From the NCBI RefSeq assembly GCF_000498495.1, contig NZ_AVCS01000009.1:248001-312000 (forward strand): a stretch of DNA of 64,000 bases, given 5' to 3'. A program made the translations under genes and the position numbers. The DNA is from Flavobacterium enshiense DK69 (lineage in GTDB: Bacteria; Bacteroidota; Bacteroidia; Flavobacteriales; Flavobacteriaceae). The notes beneath the pieces are model-generated. The model was not told the DNA's origin, did not search any database, and saw only the letters and a program-made list of their open reading frames with translations. Numbering within the stretch: position 1 is the stretch's first letter; each line of letters opens with the position of its first letter. Below, piece after piece: positions 7,879 to 16,320 of the stretch.

Positions 7879-9855
7879 TTGATTTCACAAAACACCATAG
7901 AAACCGTATTTGAAACCGCTCGTGTCGAGGAGGTTATCGGGGATTTTGTGCAGTTAAAAAGAGCAGGAAGTAACCTCAAAGGTTTAAGTCCTTTCTCCAA
8001 CGAGAAGTCACCATCATTCATGGTGTCGCCGGTGAAACAGATTTGGAAGGATTTCAGCTCGGGCAAAGGGGGTAATGCTGTTACCTTCATAATGGAGCAC
8101 GAGCATTTTTCATATCCTGAAGCTATTCGTTACCTGGCCAAAAAATATAATATCGAGATTGAAGAAACCGAACAGACGGATGCCGATAAGGCGGAAGCTA
8201 ATGAAAAGGAGAGTATGTACCTGGTTTCGGAATTCGCCCAGAAATATTTCCACAATGTTTTAATGCATACCGATGAAGGAAAAGCCATTGGGTATTCCTA
8301 TTTCAAAGAGCGTGGGTTTACGAAAGACACGATTGAAAAATTCGGATTAGGTTATTCTCCTGAAAGCTGGGATGCCTTCACTTTAGAAGCGCTCGGAAAA
8401 GGTTATAAACTAGATTATCTTGATAAAACAGGATTGACTATTGTAAAAGAAGGGAAACAGTTTGACCGTTTCAAAGGGCGAGTGATGTTTCCGATTCAAA
8501 GTATGTCGGGCCGTATTTTGGGTTTTGGCGGACGTATTCTGACTAACGATAAAAAAGCGGCAAAATACCTGAACTCGCCGGAAAGTGAAATTTACCACAA
8601 GAGTAAAGTGCTTTACGGAATTTTTCACGCCAAGCAGGCTATTGCCAAGCAAGATAATTGTTTTCTGGTAGAAGGTTATACCGACGTGATTCAGCTGCAT
8701 CAGGCGGGAATCGAAAATGTGGTGGCTTCTTCCGGAACGGCTTTAACGCCTGATCAAATCAGATTGGTTAACCGGCTTACCAAAAATATTACAGTGCTTT
8801 TTGACGGTGATGCAGCCGGACTTCGTGCTTCTATTCGAGGAATCGATCTGATTCTGGAAGAAGGAATGAATGTGAAAGTCTGCACTTTTCCCGAAGGAGA
8901 GGATCCCGACAGTTTTGCAAAGAAAACGGCATACGATGATTTGGTTGCTTACCTGAGCAACAGTGCGATGGATTTTATTCAGTTCAAAGCTTCGTTATTA
9001 ATGAAGGAAGCCAAGAATGATCCAATCAAAAAAGCGGAACTGATCAGGGATATGGTGATGAGTATTTCCAAGATTCCTGATAAAATCAAGCGTGAAATTT
9101 ACATTCAGGAATGCTCCCGAATAATGGATATTTCAGAGGATGTGCTTTTCAATACTTTAGCGCAGCTTGTCCAGAAAGATATTCAGGAGGTCGGTAAGAA
9201 ACAGAAAGCGGATCAGAAAGCCTTTGAGGTTGTAAAAAGCGATCCGGAAACAGTTTCAGCATCCGTAGACGTTCAATACGAATTGGAACGAAAAATAATC
9301 GAAATATTGCTTTTATACGGAACCGCCGAAGAGGAATTTGAGGATGTCTTACTCAAAGCCAACGAAGAAGGCGAAGCTGTAGAGGTAAAAGAGCTGAATA
9401 ATTACAAAGTTTATCAACGAATTTATCTTAGCTTGCAGGAAGATGAAGTGGAATTGGCAAATCCTTTGTTTCGAGCCATATACAACGACCTGATTAACTA
9501 TTTCCATCAGAACGAAACGTTTGAACTAGAACACTATCTTATGCGTCTTGATCCGGAATTGGCGCAAGGGGTAACTCATATCCTTATGGAAGAAGAACGT
9601 GAAGCATTGCATAATTGGGACGCACAGCAGATCGTGGTAAAACAAAAAAACCAAACGATTAGTCAATATGTCTCTGAAACTATATTGACTCTTCGCTGGT
9701 TTTTAGTTGATAAGATTATTAATGAATTAAAGAATAGTATATCAAGCGAACCTGAAGCAGATAACTCGGAAATTCTTTCTGCTGCTATGGATTATTACAA
9801 ACTAATCAATTCTTTCTCGTCTAAGCTTGGTAGGGTTTTGTCCCGATACAGTTAA
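7879..9855 (+). CDS. dnaG: DNA primase DnaG (zinc ligands replaced)
   Basis: DnaG makes the RNA primers for chromosomal replication at the fork with DnaB. The order is an N-terminal CHC2-like domain (about 1-100), the Toprim core (VEGYTDVIQLH and LFDGDAAGLRA supply the metal-binding acids) and a C-terminal helicase-binding region; 658 residues. The TTG at 7879 is chosen because it gives the family-type start MISQNTIETVFETARVEEV and because the promoter element covers the upstream TTG at 7840. The four zinc ligands of the classical primase finger are replaced (S37, S40, D58, S61), although the surrounding PF.NEK.PSF and GKGGNA framework is kept. The gene ends 4 bases into the convergent regulator gene. 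Confidence 0.95.
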   Translation: MISQNTIETVFETARVEEVIGDFVQLKRAGSNLKGLSPFSNEKSPSFMVSPVKQIWKDFSSGKGGNAVTFIMEHEHFSYPEAIRYLAKKYNIEIEETEQTDADKAEANEKESMYLVSEFAQKYFHNVLMHTDEGKAIGYSYFKERGFTKDTIEKFGLGYSPESWDAFTLEALGKGYKLDYLDKTGLTIVKEGKQFDRFKGRVMFPIQSMSGRILGFGGRILTNDKKAAKYLNSPESEIYHKSKVLYGIFHAKQAIAKQDNCFLVEGYTDVIQLHQAGIENVVASSGTALTPDQIRLVNRLTKNITVLFDGDAAGLRASIRGIDLILEEGMNVKVCTFPEGEDPDSFAKKTAYDDLVAYLSNSAMDFIQFKASLLMKEAKNDPIKKAELIRDMVMSISKIPDKIKREIYIQECSRIMDISEDVLFNTLAQLVQKDIQEVGKKQKADQKAFEVVKSDPETVSASVDVQYELERKIIEILLLYGTAEEEFEDVLLKANEEGEAVEVKELNNYKVYQRIYLSLQEDEVELANPLFRAIYNDLINYFHQNETFELEHYLMRLDPELAQGVTHILMEEEREALHNWDAQQIVVKQKNQTISQYVSETILTLRWFLVDKIINELKNSISSEPEADNSEILSAAMDYYKLINSFSSKLGRVLSRYS

Positions 9856-10481
9856 ACGATTTCAAGCGTTTTGGCTTTATTAACTAAATCTACCAAATTT
9901 GTTACATGTAATTTTGTTAACAAACGTAATTTGTAAGTACTGATGGTTTTTTCGTTTAGCGTAAGCAATTTTGCAATCTCTTTGTTTTTCTTTCCGTCGC
10001 TCAAATAACGTAATACTTCAATTTCTCGTGATGATAATTTTCGGTATAAACGATCGGATTTTTTGCCTTTATTAAGTAACGCAAGGTTTTTCTTCACAGC
10101 GTCACTAAAGATAACAGCTCCTTCGTTTACTTTCTTGATAGCGCTTTCTAAATCTTCTAATTTTGAATTTTTATGGATATAAGCAGAAACACCCGCTTTT
10201 AATGCGTTTGGTGCATAAATTTGTTCTCCTAAATTAGTGAAAACCACAATTTTAGTGTCAGAGTAATCTCTTATAAGAGACTTCACCAGGTTGATGCTTG
10301 ACAGTCCTTCCAGTTCCAAATCAAGAACGACTACATCCATCGATTTCTTTTTTAGTACTTCGTCCAAATCGTCCAAATTACTAACGACACCTACAAGACT
10401 AATATCCGGATTGTCTTTAAAATAGGCTTTCACCCCAAACTGTACGACAGGATGATTGTCGGCTAAACACACTTTTATCAT
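9852..10481 (-). CDS. NarL/FixJ-type response regulator
   Basis: A 209-residue two-component regulator. The receiver domain (about 1-120) has the acidic pocket and the phosphoacceptor Asp in VVVLDLELEG. The LuxR-type helix-turn-helix (about 145-205) is LSSREIEVLRYLSDGKKNKEIAKLL followed by NEKTISTYKLRLLTKL. No histidine kinase is encoded nearby, so the cognate sensor is unknown. Its stop codon overlaps that of dnaG (convergent, 4 bases). A TATCTTTA-like element lies about 30 bases upstream of the start. Confidence 0.9.
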   Translation of the reverse strand: MIKVCLADNHPVVQFGVKAYFKDNPDISLVGVVSNLDDLDEVLKKKSMDVVVLDLELEGLSSINLVKSLIRDYSDTKIVVFTNLGEQIYAPNALKAGVSAYIHKNSKLEDLESAIKKVNEGAVIFSDAVKKNLALLNKGKKSDRLYRKLSSREIEVLRYLSDGKKNKEIAKLLTLNEKTISTYKLRLLTKLHVTNLVDLVNKAKTLEIV

Positions 10482-10557
10482 TTCATCAAATATTAATAGT
10501 AATTATCTTGTAAAGATACAAAAAATATATAATGTACTGATAATCAATGAAGGAAAT

Positions 10558-11379
10558 TTATTTCAATTCATTTGGGACCAAAAATACAGGAATCTTTGTC
10601 ATTTTATGTTGATTTGTTATATTTAGTCGTGAGAATATTCTGAAAACCTCTTTTTCGCGCCCTTCAAAGTCTTTTTCGGTCTTTCCATCCGCTAATGCTT
10701 GCATAGCAATTTCAAGTTCGTCATAGGTTGCTCCGAGTTGTTCTTCGTCACTTCGGTCGCTTTCCTGAGCCGCATCCGTAAACAAGCCATCGGTCGGTTT
10801 TGCAACTAAGATGCTTTCGGGAACTTGTAAGTAAGCAGACAGTTTTCTGACCTCACTTTTTAATAAGTCGGCAATCGGACTGATGTCTACGCCGCCATCG
10901 CCATATTTTGTAAAGAATCCAACCCCAAAATCTTCAACTTTATTTCCGGTACCTGCCACAAGAGCGCTGTGTAAACCCGCAAAATAATAAAGTGTTGTCA
11001 TGCGAAGGCGGGCACGTGTGTTGGCTAAAGTCAAATGTAGTAATGCTTCGTTTTCAGATGCCGGAACTTGTGTTTTGAATCCTTCAAAAACCGGAGTCAG
11101 ATCTGCTGCAACACTTGAAACGTTCGGGAATCTCTTTTTTAACTGCTCAATGTGTTCTTTTCCTCTGGAAACCTGATTGGGTGCTTGGTGAATTGGCATT
11201 TCAACGCATAATGTTGGCATTCCGGTTTGTGCACAAAGTGTTGAGGTCAGTGCTGAATCGATGCCGCCCGAAATCCCTACAACAAAACCTTTTACTTTTG
11301 CGTTTGTTGCATAATCGCGCAACCAGTTAACTATTAGAGTATTGATTTTGTCGGCCTGAAAAGTGTCTGTTGTTGACAT
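10558..11379 (-). CDS. nadE: NH3-dependent NAD(+) synthetase
   Basis: NadE amidates nicotinic acid adenine dinucleotide to NAD using ATP and ammonia. The PP-loop SGGIDSA near residue 40 binds ATP; GTGNKVEDFGVGFFTKYGDG and the C-terminal IPVFLVPNELK are characteristic. With 273 residues and no N-terminal nitrilase domain, this is the ammonia-dependent form. The gene is divergent from gldB, with which it is often neighboured in flavobacteria. Confidence 0.95.
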   Translation of the reverse strand: MSTTDTFQADKINTLIVNWLRDYATNAKVKGFVVGISGGIDSALTSTLCAQTGMPTLCVEMPIHQAPNQVSRGKEHIEQLKKRFPNVSSVAADLTPVFEGFKTQVPASENEALLHLTLANTRARLRMTTLYYFAGLHSALVAGTGNKVEDFGVGFFTKYGDGGVDISPIADLLKSEVRKLSAYLQVPESILVAKPTDGLFTDAAQESDRSDEEQLGATYDELEIAMQALADGKTEKDFEGREKEVFRIFSRLNITNQHKMTKIPVFLVPNELK

Positions 11380-11412
11380 AATTATTTATGAAAATTTTTT
11401 AAAACTGTGGCG

Positions 11413-11420
11413 TATATTTG
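11413..11420 (+). promoter_or_regulatory. -7 promoter element of gldBC
   Basis: TATATTTG matches TAnnTTTG and lies 44 bases before the gldB ATG, in the nadE-gldB divergent spacer. Confidence 0.6.
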
Positions 11421-11464
11421 CGCCGAATTTATTTGCTATAAAAGTATAAATTTTGATAAAAATT

Positions 11465-12427
11465 ATGAAGAAGTATTTATTGCTTGTTGTTTTTGCTGCT
11501 TTTGCCGTTTCCTGTAAAAAAAATGAGGATAAAGCAACAGAAGCGGCCGAAGCTATTCCTGTTAAAGTAAAAATCGAACGTTTTGATAAACTTTTCTATG
11601 AGTCGAAGCCTGAGGATTTAGGTCAGCTAAGGAGTAAGTATCCTTTTTTCTTTCCTGCAGGTAATCCGGATTCGGTTTGGACAAACAAAATAAAAAATCC
11701 GCTGTTACAGGAATTGTATGGGGAAGTAAAAAAGAAATATCCTAATGATGTTGCTTTTGAAAACGATTTGGAGCAGTTGTTTAAACGTATCCAGTATTAT
11801 TACCCCAACCAAAAAACGCCTAGGGTAATTACTTTGATTTCCGAAGTGGACAAGGATGCAAAAGCAATTTACACAGATAGTATTGTGTTGCTTTCGCTTG
11901 ATACTTATTTGGGTAAAGACCATCGTTTTTATGAAGGATTCCCGAAGTATATGCGTCAGGGATTTGAACCTTCGCAAATGATGTCGGATCTGGTAAGCAG
12001 TTTTTCAATGGGGAGAATTGCTCAGCCTACAGACAGAACGTTGTTGGCGCAAATGATTTACTTCGGAAAAGAATTGTATCTTAAAGATATGTTGCTTCCG
12101 GATGTTAGTGATGCGGCAAAGATTGAATATAGGGAAGATCAGATACAATGGTGTAAAGAAAACGAAAGTGAAATGTGGAAGTATTTCATCAACAACAAAC
12201 TGTTGTATGATACGGATACCAAACTGATGCAGCGTTTTGTGGCGGTAGGTCCTTATTCCAAATTTTATCTTGAAATTGACAGTGAATCACCGGGAAGGGT
12301 AGGACAATGGCTTGGTTGGCAAATTGTGCGTTCTTATATGGAAAATAATGATATAACGCTGCAAAAAATGTTGGCTATGGATGCTAAAGGAATTTTCGAT
12401 AACTCTAAATATAAACCCAAAAAATAA
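11465..12427 (+). CDS. gldB: Gliding motility lipoprotein GldB
   Basis: GldB is a lipoprotein required for flavobacterial gliding. The sequence has a lipoprotein signal (MKKYLLLVVFAAFAVSC) and the family-typical opening VKIERFDKLFYE, with YPFFFPAGNPDSVW and GRVGQWLGWQIVRSYM further on. The ATG at 11465 is preferred over a TTG four codons upstream because it starts the signal peptide cleanly. It overlaps gldC by one base (TAATG), indicating translational coupling. The protein is 320 residues and is exported and probably attached to a membrane by its lipid. Confidence 0.93.
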   Translation: MKKYLLLVVFAAFAVSCKKNEDKATEAAEAIPVKVKIERFDKLFYESKPEDLGQLRSKYPFFFPAGNPDSVWTNKIKNPLLQELYGEVKKKYPNDVAFENDLEQLFKRIQYYYPNQKTPRVITLISEVDKDAKAIYTDSIVLLSLDTYLGKDHRFYEGFPKYMRQGFEPSQMMSDLVSSFSMGRIAQPTDRTLLAQMIYFGKELYLKDMLLPDVSDAAKIEYREDQIQWCKENESEMWKYFINNKLLYDTDTKLMQRFVAVGPYSKFYLEIDSESPGRVGQWLGWQIVRSYMENNDITLQKMLAMDAKGIFDNSKYKPKK

Positions 12428-12762
12428 TGGCAAAGACAATAACTTCCGAGATAAAACTGACGGTTGAATTAGATGAAAACCGCGTACCGGAAAAAATAAA
12501 ATGGACAGCTCAGGATGGAGGCGTAAATAATGAAGAGGCTAAGGCTATGTTGCTTTCCATTTGGGATAGCAAAGTTCAGGAAACTTTACGTATCGATTTG
12601 TGGACAAAAGATATGCCGGTAGATGAAATGAAAATATTCTTTCATCAGACATTAGTAGCAATGGCGGATACGTTTCACCGTGCCACTGAAGATGAAAAAA
12701 TGACGGCTACCATGAGGGATTTCTGCGATTACTTCGCTGAAAAACTGGAATTGAAGAAATAA
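12427..12762 (+). CDS. gldC: Gliding motility protein GldC
   Basis: A 111-residue soluble protein of the GldC family, which assists gliding together with GldB; loss causes a partial motility defect in F. johnsoniae. Family features include the N-terminal SEIKLTVELDENRVPEKIKW and the C-terminal DFCDYFAEKLELKK. Its ATG overlaps the gldB stop. A strong terminator follows. Confidence 0.93.
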   Translation: MAKTITSEIKLTVELDENRVPEKIKWTAQDGGVNNEEAKAMLLSIWDSKVQETLRIDLWTKDMPVDEMKIFFHQTLVAMADTFHRATEDEKMTATMRDFCDYFAEKLELKK

Positions 12763-12790
12763 AAAAAGCGGTCATTTGACCGCTTTTTTT
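12761..12790. terminator. Bidirectional terminator gldC / yihA
   Basis: A 7-bp GC-rich stem (GCGGTCA / TGACCGC, loop TT) is extended by seven A:T pairs and serves the convergent gldC and yihA genes. Confidence 0.9.
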
Positions 12791-13407
12791 TATAAATTAT
12801 TGCTCTTAAATATTTCGTCATTCACGCCGTCAATAAATTCCAAAAGAGAATCCCTTCCGGTTTCTTCTGTAGACGAGGTAACGAAATACTGTGGCATTTC
12901 TTCCCAGTTGTTTGCTAAAAGCGCTTTTCGGTAGGCGGCTATATGTTGATCAATTTTTCCTCTACTGATTTTATCAGCCTTTGTGAAAATGATGCAAAAC
13001 GGCACTTCGGTTTCGCCTAAATAAGTTATAAATTCCAAATCTATTTTTTGGGCTTCGTGACGGATGTCAACTAATACGAAAGCGCAAACTAATTGCTCTC
13101 TGGTTTCAAAATAATCGGTAATGAATTTTTGAAAAACTTCTTTTGTTTTTTTGGAAACGCGGGCATAACCATAACCGGGCAAATCCACTAAAAACCAATT
13201 GCTGTTTATTTTGAAATGGTTGATCAATTGCGTTTTTCCAGGTCTTCCCGATGTTTTCGCGAGATTCTTGTGGTTGGTCAGCATGTTGATCAACGATGAT
13301 TTTCCTACGTTAGATCGGCCAATAAAAGCATATTCCGGCAAAGGCTCTTTAGGGCATTTGCTTACTTCGGAATTACTGATTACGAATTCGGCGGTATTGA
13401 TTTTCAT
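12790..13407 (-). CDS. yihA: Ribosome-biogenesis GTPase YihA/YsxC (EngB)
   Basis: A TRAFAC-class GTPase involved in 50S subunit assembly. G motifs are visible in order: G1 GRSNVGKSS (about residues 30-38), G2 around the GKTQ threonine, G3 DLPGYG, G4 TKADK and a G5-like STEE segment. At 205 residues it is of normal length. It is downstream of the alpha/beta hydrolase gene, but a terminator separates them. Confidence 0.95.
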   Translation of the reverse strand: MKINTAEFVISNSEVSKCPKEPLPEYAFIGRSNVGKSSLINMLTNHKNLAKTSGRPGKTQLINHFKINSNWFLVDLPGYGYARVSKKTKEVFQKFITDYFETREQLVCAFVLVDIRHEAQKIDLEFITYLGETEVPFCIIFTKADKISRGKIDQHIAAYRKALLANNWEEMPQYFVTSSTEETGRDSLLEFIDGVNDEIFKSNNL

Positions 13408-13423
13408 ATTTTTTTAAATTTAA

Positions 13424-13447
13424 AAAGTTACAGTCGCCTGTAACTTT
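13424..13447 (-). terminator. Terminator between the hydrolase gene and yihA
   Basis: A 10-bp perfect stem (AAAGTTACAG / CTGTAACTTT) with a 4-base loop is followed on the minus strand by a T-rich run. It ends hydrolase transcription 17 bases before the yihA start. Confidence 0.8.
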
Positions 13448-13452
13448 CTATA

Positions 13453-14208
13453 TTATAAATTCTTTTTTTTTAACCAGTCTGCCAATATAGTGTTGAATGC
13501 ATCCGGATGTTCCATCATGGCAGCATGTCCGCATTTGTCGATCCAGTATAAATCCGAGTCTGGCAACAATCGGTTAAATTCTTCTGCTACATTCGGAGGG
13601 GTAACAATGTCATTTTTTCCCCAGATGATACAGGTTGGTGTCGTCATTTTTGGTAAATCCTTCGCCATGTTGTGACGGATGGCGCTTTTGGCGATAGTAA
13701 GCGTTTTTATCAGTTTGATTCTGTCGTTTACTGTCGCATAAACATCATCAACGATTTCTTTAGTAGCTACTTTTGGATCGTAAAAAACATCTTCTGCTTT
13801 TTTTCGGATGTATTCGTAATCGCCTCGTTTCGGATAGCTTTCTCCCATGGCGCTTTCGTATAAGCCGGAGCTTCCTGTGATAACCAATCCGGCCATTTTT
13901 TCAGGGTACATTTTAGTGTGGTACAAAGCGATGTGTCCTCCAAGTGAATTTCCAAGTAGGATTACTTTGTCGAATCCTTTATAAGTGATAAAGTCCTTTA
14001 CGAATTTCGAAAAAGCCTTCACGTTGGTTTTTAAAATGTTGTTGGTGTATAACGGCAATTCAGGAATCACAACCTGATATCCATGTTTTGGAAAGTATTC
14101 TGCAACGCCGTCGAAGTTGCTCAGTCCTCCCATAAGTCCGTGTAAAATAATGATAGGCGTGCCTTCTCCAGCTTCAAAATATCGGTATTTGCCTTCGTTT
14201 TTCAACAT
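13453..14208 (-). CDS. Alpha/beta-fold hydrolase
   Basis: A 251-residue serine hydrolase. The oxyanion block HGLMGG, nucleophile elbow GNSLGGH, acid NDIVTPP and catalytic His in CGHAAMMEHP are all in order. No signal peptide is seen, so it is cytoplasmic. The fold covers esterases, lipases and MhpC-like C-C hydrolases, so the substrate cannot be named. A -7 element on the minus strand precedes it and a terminator follows it. Confidence 0.88.
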   Translation of the reverse strand: MLKNEGKYRYFEAGEGTPIIILHGLMGGLSNFDGVAEYFPKHGYQVVIPELPLYTNNILKTNVKAFSKFVKDFITYKGFDKVILLGNSLGGHIALYHTKMYPEKMAGLVITGSSGLYESAMGESYPKRGDYEYIRKKAEDVFYDPKVATKEIVDDVYATVNDRIKLIKTLTIAKSAIRHNMAKDLPKMTTPTCIIWGKNDIVTPPNVAEEFNRLLPDSDLYWIDKCGHAAMMEHPDAFNTILADWLKKKNL

Positions 14209-14246
14209 GTGTTTTTGGTATATAATTATCCAATTTAAATATTGGA

Positions 14247-14254
14247 CAAATATA
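14247..14254 (-). promoter_or_regulatory. -7 promoter element of the hydrolase gene
   Basis: On the minus strand TATATTTG matches TAnnTTTG, 38 bases before the hydrolase start. A small palindrome (CCAAT-N6-ATTGG, 14230-14245) lies just inside the leader. Confidence 0.55.
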
Positions 14255-14366
14255 TGATTTTCTCAGGAAATAGGAAGTGTTCAAAATGAAAATCGAAAAT
14301 ACTTTCTTATTAAAACCAAATAGGTGTCTAATTTGTTAATTGTCAATAAATTTCATTTTTGTAATC

Positions 14367-14397
14367 ACAAAAATCAGCTTAATTCTGATTTTTTTGT
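14367..14397. terminator. Orphan intrinsic-terminator-like hairpin
   Basis: ACAAAAATCAG pairs with CTGATTTTTTTGT around a 7-base loop. No gene ends here: the hydrolase gene starts at 14208 and runs leftward, and mraZ starts at 14619. The remainder of the 410-base spacer is AT-rich with no other reading frame worth calling. Confidence 0.6.
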
Positions 14398-14547
14398 ATT
14401 GATAAGGAAATCTATTAAAAGGTGTGGTTTTTTGAATATTTTTTGATGATTCTTTTAAAATGATAAATTATTGCTAAATATTAAGGATGAGTGATTTAGC
14501 ATATTTTCCTACGGATGGAGAATGAGGTGGGAAAACTTATCAACAAA

Positions 14548-14577
14548 GTGGGGGTTTGTGGTAAAAAGTGGTAAAAA
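14548..14577 (+). promoter_or_regulatory. MraZ box: three GTGG repeats at 10-bp spacing
   Basis: Three direct repeats begin at 14548, 14558 and 14568, each GTGG plus six bases; the last two are identical (GTGGTAAAAA). A fourth GTGGGAAAAC at 14527 is one base out of register. MraZ proteins bind repeated (T/G)TGG(G/T) units with 5-6-base gaps in front of their own operons. The array overlaps the expected -33 region of the promoter, so binding would repress the whole division cluster. Confidence 0.82.
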
Positions 14578-14582
14578 ATAGT

Positions 14583-14590
14583 TACTTTTG
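14583..14590 (+). promoter_or_regulatory. -7 promoter element of the dcw cluster
   Basis: TACTTTTG matches TAnnTTTG. TTG at 14556-14558 lies 24 bases upstream as a possible -33 element and overlaps the first and second MraZ-box units. The TTG start of mraZ is 29 bases downstream. Confidence 0.7.
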
Positions 14591-14618
14591 CTATAAATCA
14601 TTTCAAATACGATTTCCG

Positions 14619-15089
14619 TTGACGAACATAATCGGGACATACGAATGTAAAATTGATGCAAAAGGAAGGCTGATGGTGCCTGCGCCTTTGAAGAAGCAAT
14701 TGTCTTCTTTGGAGAGTGGTTTTGTGTTGAAACGTTCGGTTTTTGATAAATGTGTTGAGCTTTGGCCGAAATCGGAATGGGATGTAATGATGTTGAAAAT
14801 CAACAAGCTGAATCGATTTGTAAAAAAGAACAATGATTTTATCCGCAAGTTTATGGCGGGTGTAAAAATGGTTGAAATTGATGATGCTGGCCGACTTTTA
14901 ATCACTAAAGATCTGATTGATTTTGCCGGAATTTCCAAAGATTTGGTGCTGACTTCAAAAGTTAATATCATCGAAATCTGGGATAAGGATTTGTATGAAC
15001 AGTCTATTTCGGGAGATGATATGGATTTTGCGGATTTGGCTGAGGATGTAATGGGTAATTTAAATGACGACGACAATGGAATATCATAA
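14619..15089 (+). CDS. mraZ: Transcriptional regulator / division protein MraZ
   Basis: MraZ is an AbrB-fold DNA-binding protein that forms rings and, in E. coli, represses its own division operon. Both SpoVT/AbrB-like repeats are present, each with its DxxGR core: KIDAKGRLMVP and EIDDAGRLLI. The TTG at 14619 is chosen because it yields the family-type start MTNIIGTYECKID (156 residues) and lies after the promoter. The upstream GTG frame would begin inside the MraZ box. It is the first gene of the cluster and overlaps rsmH. Confidence 0.93.
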   Translation: MTNIIGTYECKIDAKGRLMVPAPLKKQLSSLESGFVLKRSVFDKCVELWPKSEWDVMMLKINKLNRFVKKNNDFIRKFMAGVKMVEIDDAGRLLITKDLIDFAGISKDLVLTSKVNIIEIWDKDLYEQSISGDDMDFADLAEDVMGNLNDDDNGIS

Positions 15090-15972
15090 TCCGGTTTTAC
15101 TGAAAGAGACTGTGGATGGTTTGGATATCAAGCCGGACGGAATATATGTGGATGTTACTTTTGGTGGGGGAGGTCATTCTAAGGAAATTATGCGTCGTTT
15201 GGGGCCGAACGGAAAATTGTTTGCTTTTGATCAGGATACTGATGCTTTGGCTAATGCAATCGACGATGAGCGCTTTACTTTGATTAATGAAAATTTCAGA
15301 TACATTAAAAGGTTCTTGCGTTTTCATGGCGTAAGACAAGTTGATGGAATTTTGGGTGATTTAGGGGTTTCTTCTCATCAATTTGATGTTCCGGAACGTG
15401 GTTTTTCAACACGATTTGAAGGGGAACTGGACATGAGGATGAATCAGAAAGAAGCTGTTAGTGCCTATAATGTAGTGAATGAATATGCTGAGGCTGATTT
15501 GCGCCGAATATTTGCCGACTATGGTGAATTGACAACGGCAAAAGGACTTGCAAGTGCGATTGTTCAGGCAAGGGAATCGCATCCGATAAAAAATACAGAG
15601 CAGTTAAAACAAGTGTTGAGCCGATTTTTACCGGCACACAAAAGCAATAAAATTTTAGCGCAGATTTATCAGGCCATCCGAATCGAGGTAAATCAGGAAA
15701 TGGAGGTGCTGAAAGAGTTTTTGGAGCAGTCGCTTGAGGTTTTGAAACCGGGCGGAAGATTGAGCGTGATTTCGTATCATTCCCTTGAAGACCGATTAGT
15801 AAAGCGTTTTATGAAAAACGGAATGTTTGAAGGTGAGCCTGAGCGCGATTTCTTCGGAAGATTTGAAGTGCCGTTCAAATTGATAGGGAAAATGATTGTG
15901 CCTACCGATGAGGAAATTAAAATTAACAGCCGCGCGCGAAGTGCAAAATTGCGAATAGCAGAAAAGAAATAG
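15064..15972 (+). CDS. rsmH: 16S rRNA m4C1402 methyltransferase RsmH
   Basis: RsmH (MraW) methylates N4 of C1402 in 16S rRNA at the decoding site. HNPVLLKETVDGL, the SAM motif YVDVTFGGGGHS and the late VISYHSLEDRLVKRFM and NSRARSAKLRIAE blocks are diagnostic. Length 302. The start overlaps the mraZ 3' end by 26 bases; the ATG at 15076 (MEYHNPVLL) is an alternative start four codons in. Confidence 0.96.
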   Translation: MTTTMEYHNPVLLKETVDGLDIKPDGIYVDVTFGGGGHSKEIMRRLGPNGKLFAFDQDTDALANAIDDERFTLINENFRYIKRFLRFHGVRQVDGILGDLGVSSHQFDVPERGFSTRFEGELDMRMNQKEAVSAYNVVNEYAEADLRRIFADYGELTTAKGLASAIVQARESHPIKNTEQLKQVLSRFLPAHKSNKILAQIYQAIRIEVNQEMEVLKEFLEQSLEVLKPGGRLSVISYHSLEDRLVKRFMKNGMFEGEPERDFFGRFEVPFKLIGKMIVPTDEEIKINSRARSAKLRIAEKK

Positions 15973-15975
15973 AAG

Positions 15976-16320
15976 ATGAAGGGCGGAGTATACAGTTTGC
16001 TGAAGGCGAAATTCCTAATCGACGATGATGCGTTAAAAAACTGGAAGTTTATCGTGTTCCTGATTTTGCTGGCCATGGTGATGATTGGAAATGCACACCG
16101 TTACGAGCAAAAAAATTACAGGATTACAGAACTGACAAATGAAGTGAAAGAGTTGCGTTCTGAATTCGTAGACCGACGCTCTGAGCTGATGGAACTCAAA
16201 ATGGAATCAACCATTTCCAATCAGATGGAACCGCACGGAATTGTTCCGTCTTCCGTTCCTCCGAAGAAAATTGAAGTGAAAGAACAGGAAAGCAGTATTC
16301 TTAAAAAGATATGGCAGTAG
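15976..16320 (+). CDS. ftsL: FtsL-like cell division protein
   Basis: A 114-residue bitopic membrane protein in the position of ftsL. It has a short cytoplasmic part, one transmembrane helix (about residues 24-41) and a periplasmic coiled coil with heptad-like spacing (YRITELTNEVKELRSEF...). FtsL joins FtsQ and FtsB at the division site and activates FtsWI. Sequence conservation is low in this family; assignment rests on topology and on its place between rsmH and ftsI, whose start overlaps by 10 bases. Confidence 0.85.
   Translation: MKGGVYSLLKAKFLIDDDALKNWKFIVFLILLAMVMIGNAHRYEQKNYRITELTNEVKELRSEFVDRRSELMELKMESTISNQMEPHGIVPSSVPPKKIEVKEQESSILKKIWQ

Noticed and set aside
14568..14618. Extended N-terminus of MraZ from the GTG at 14568
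   Set aside because: The GTG is the third MraZ-box repeat and lies before the promoter's -7 element; the added residues do not look like MraZ.
14603..15076. 157-codon reading frame on the minus strand opposite mraZ
   Set aside because: It is the antisense shadow of mraZ, with low-complexity Ser/Ile/Lys composition and no recognisable motif or promoter.
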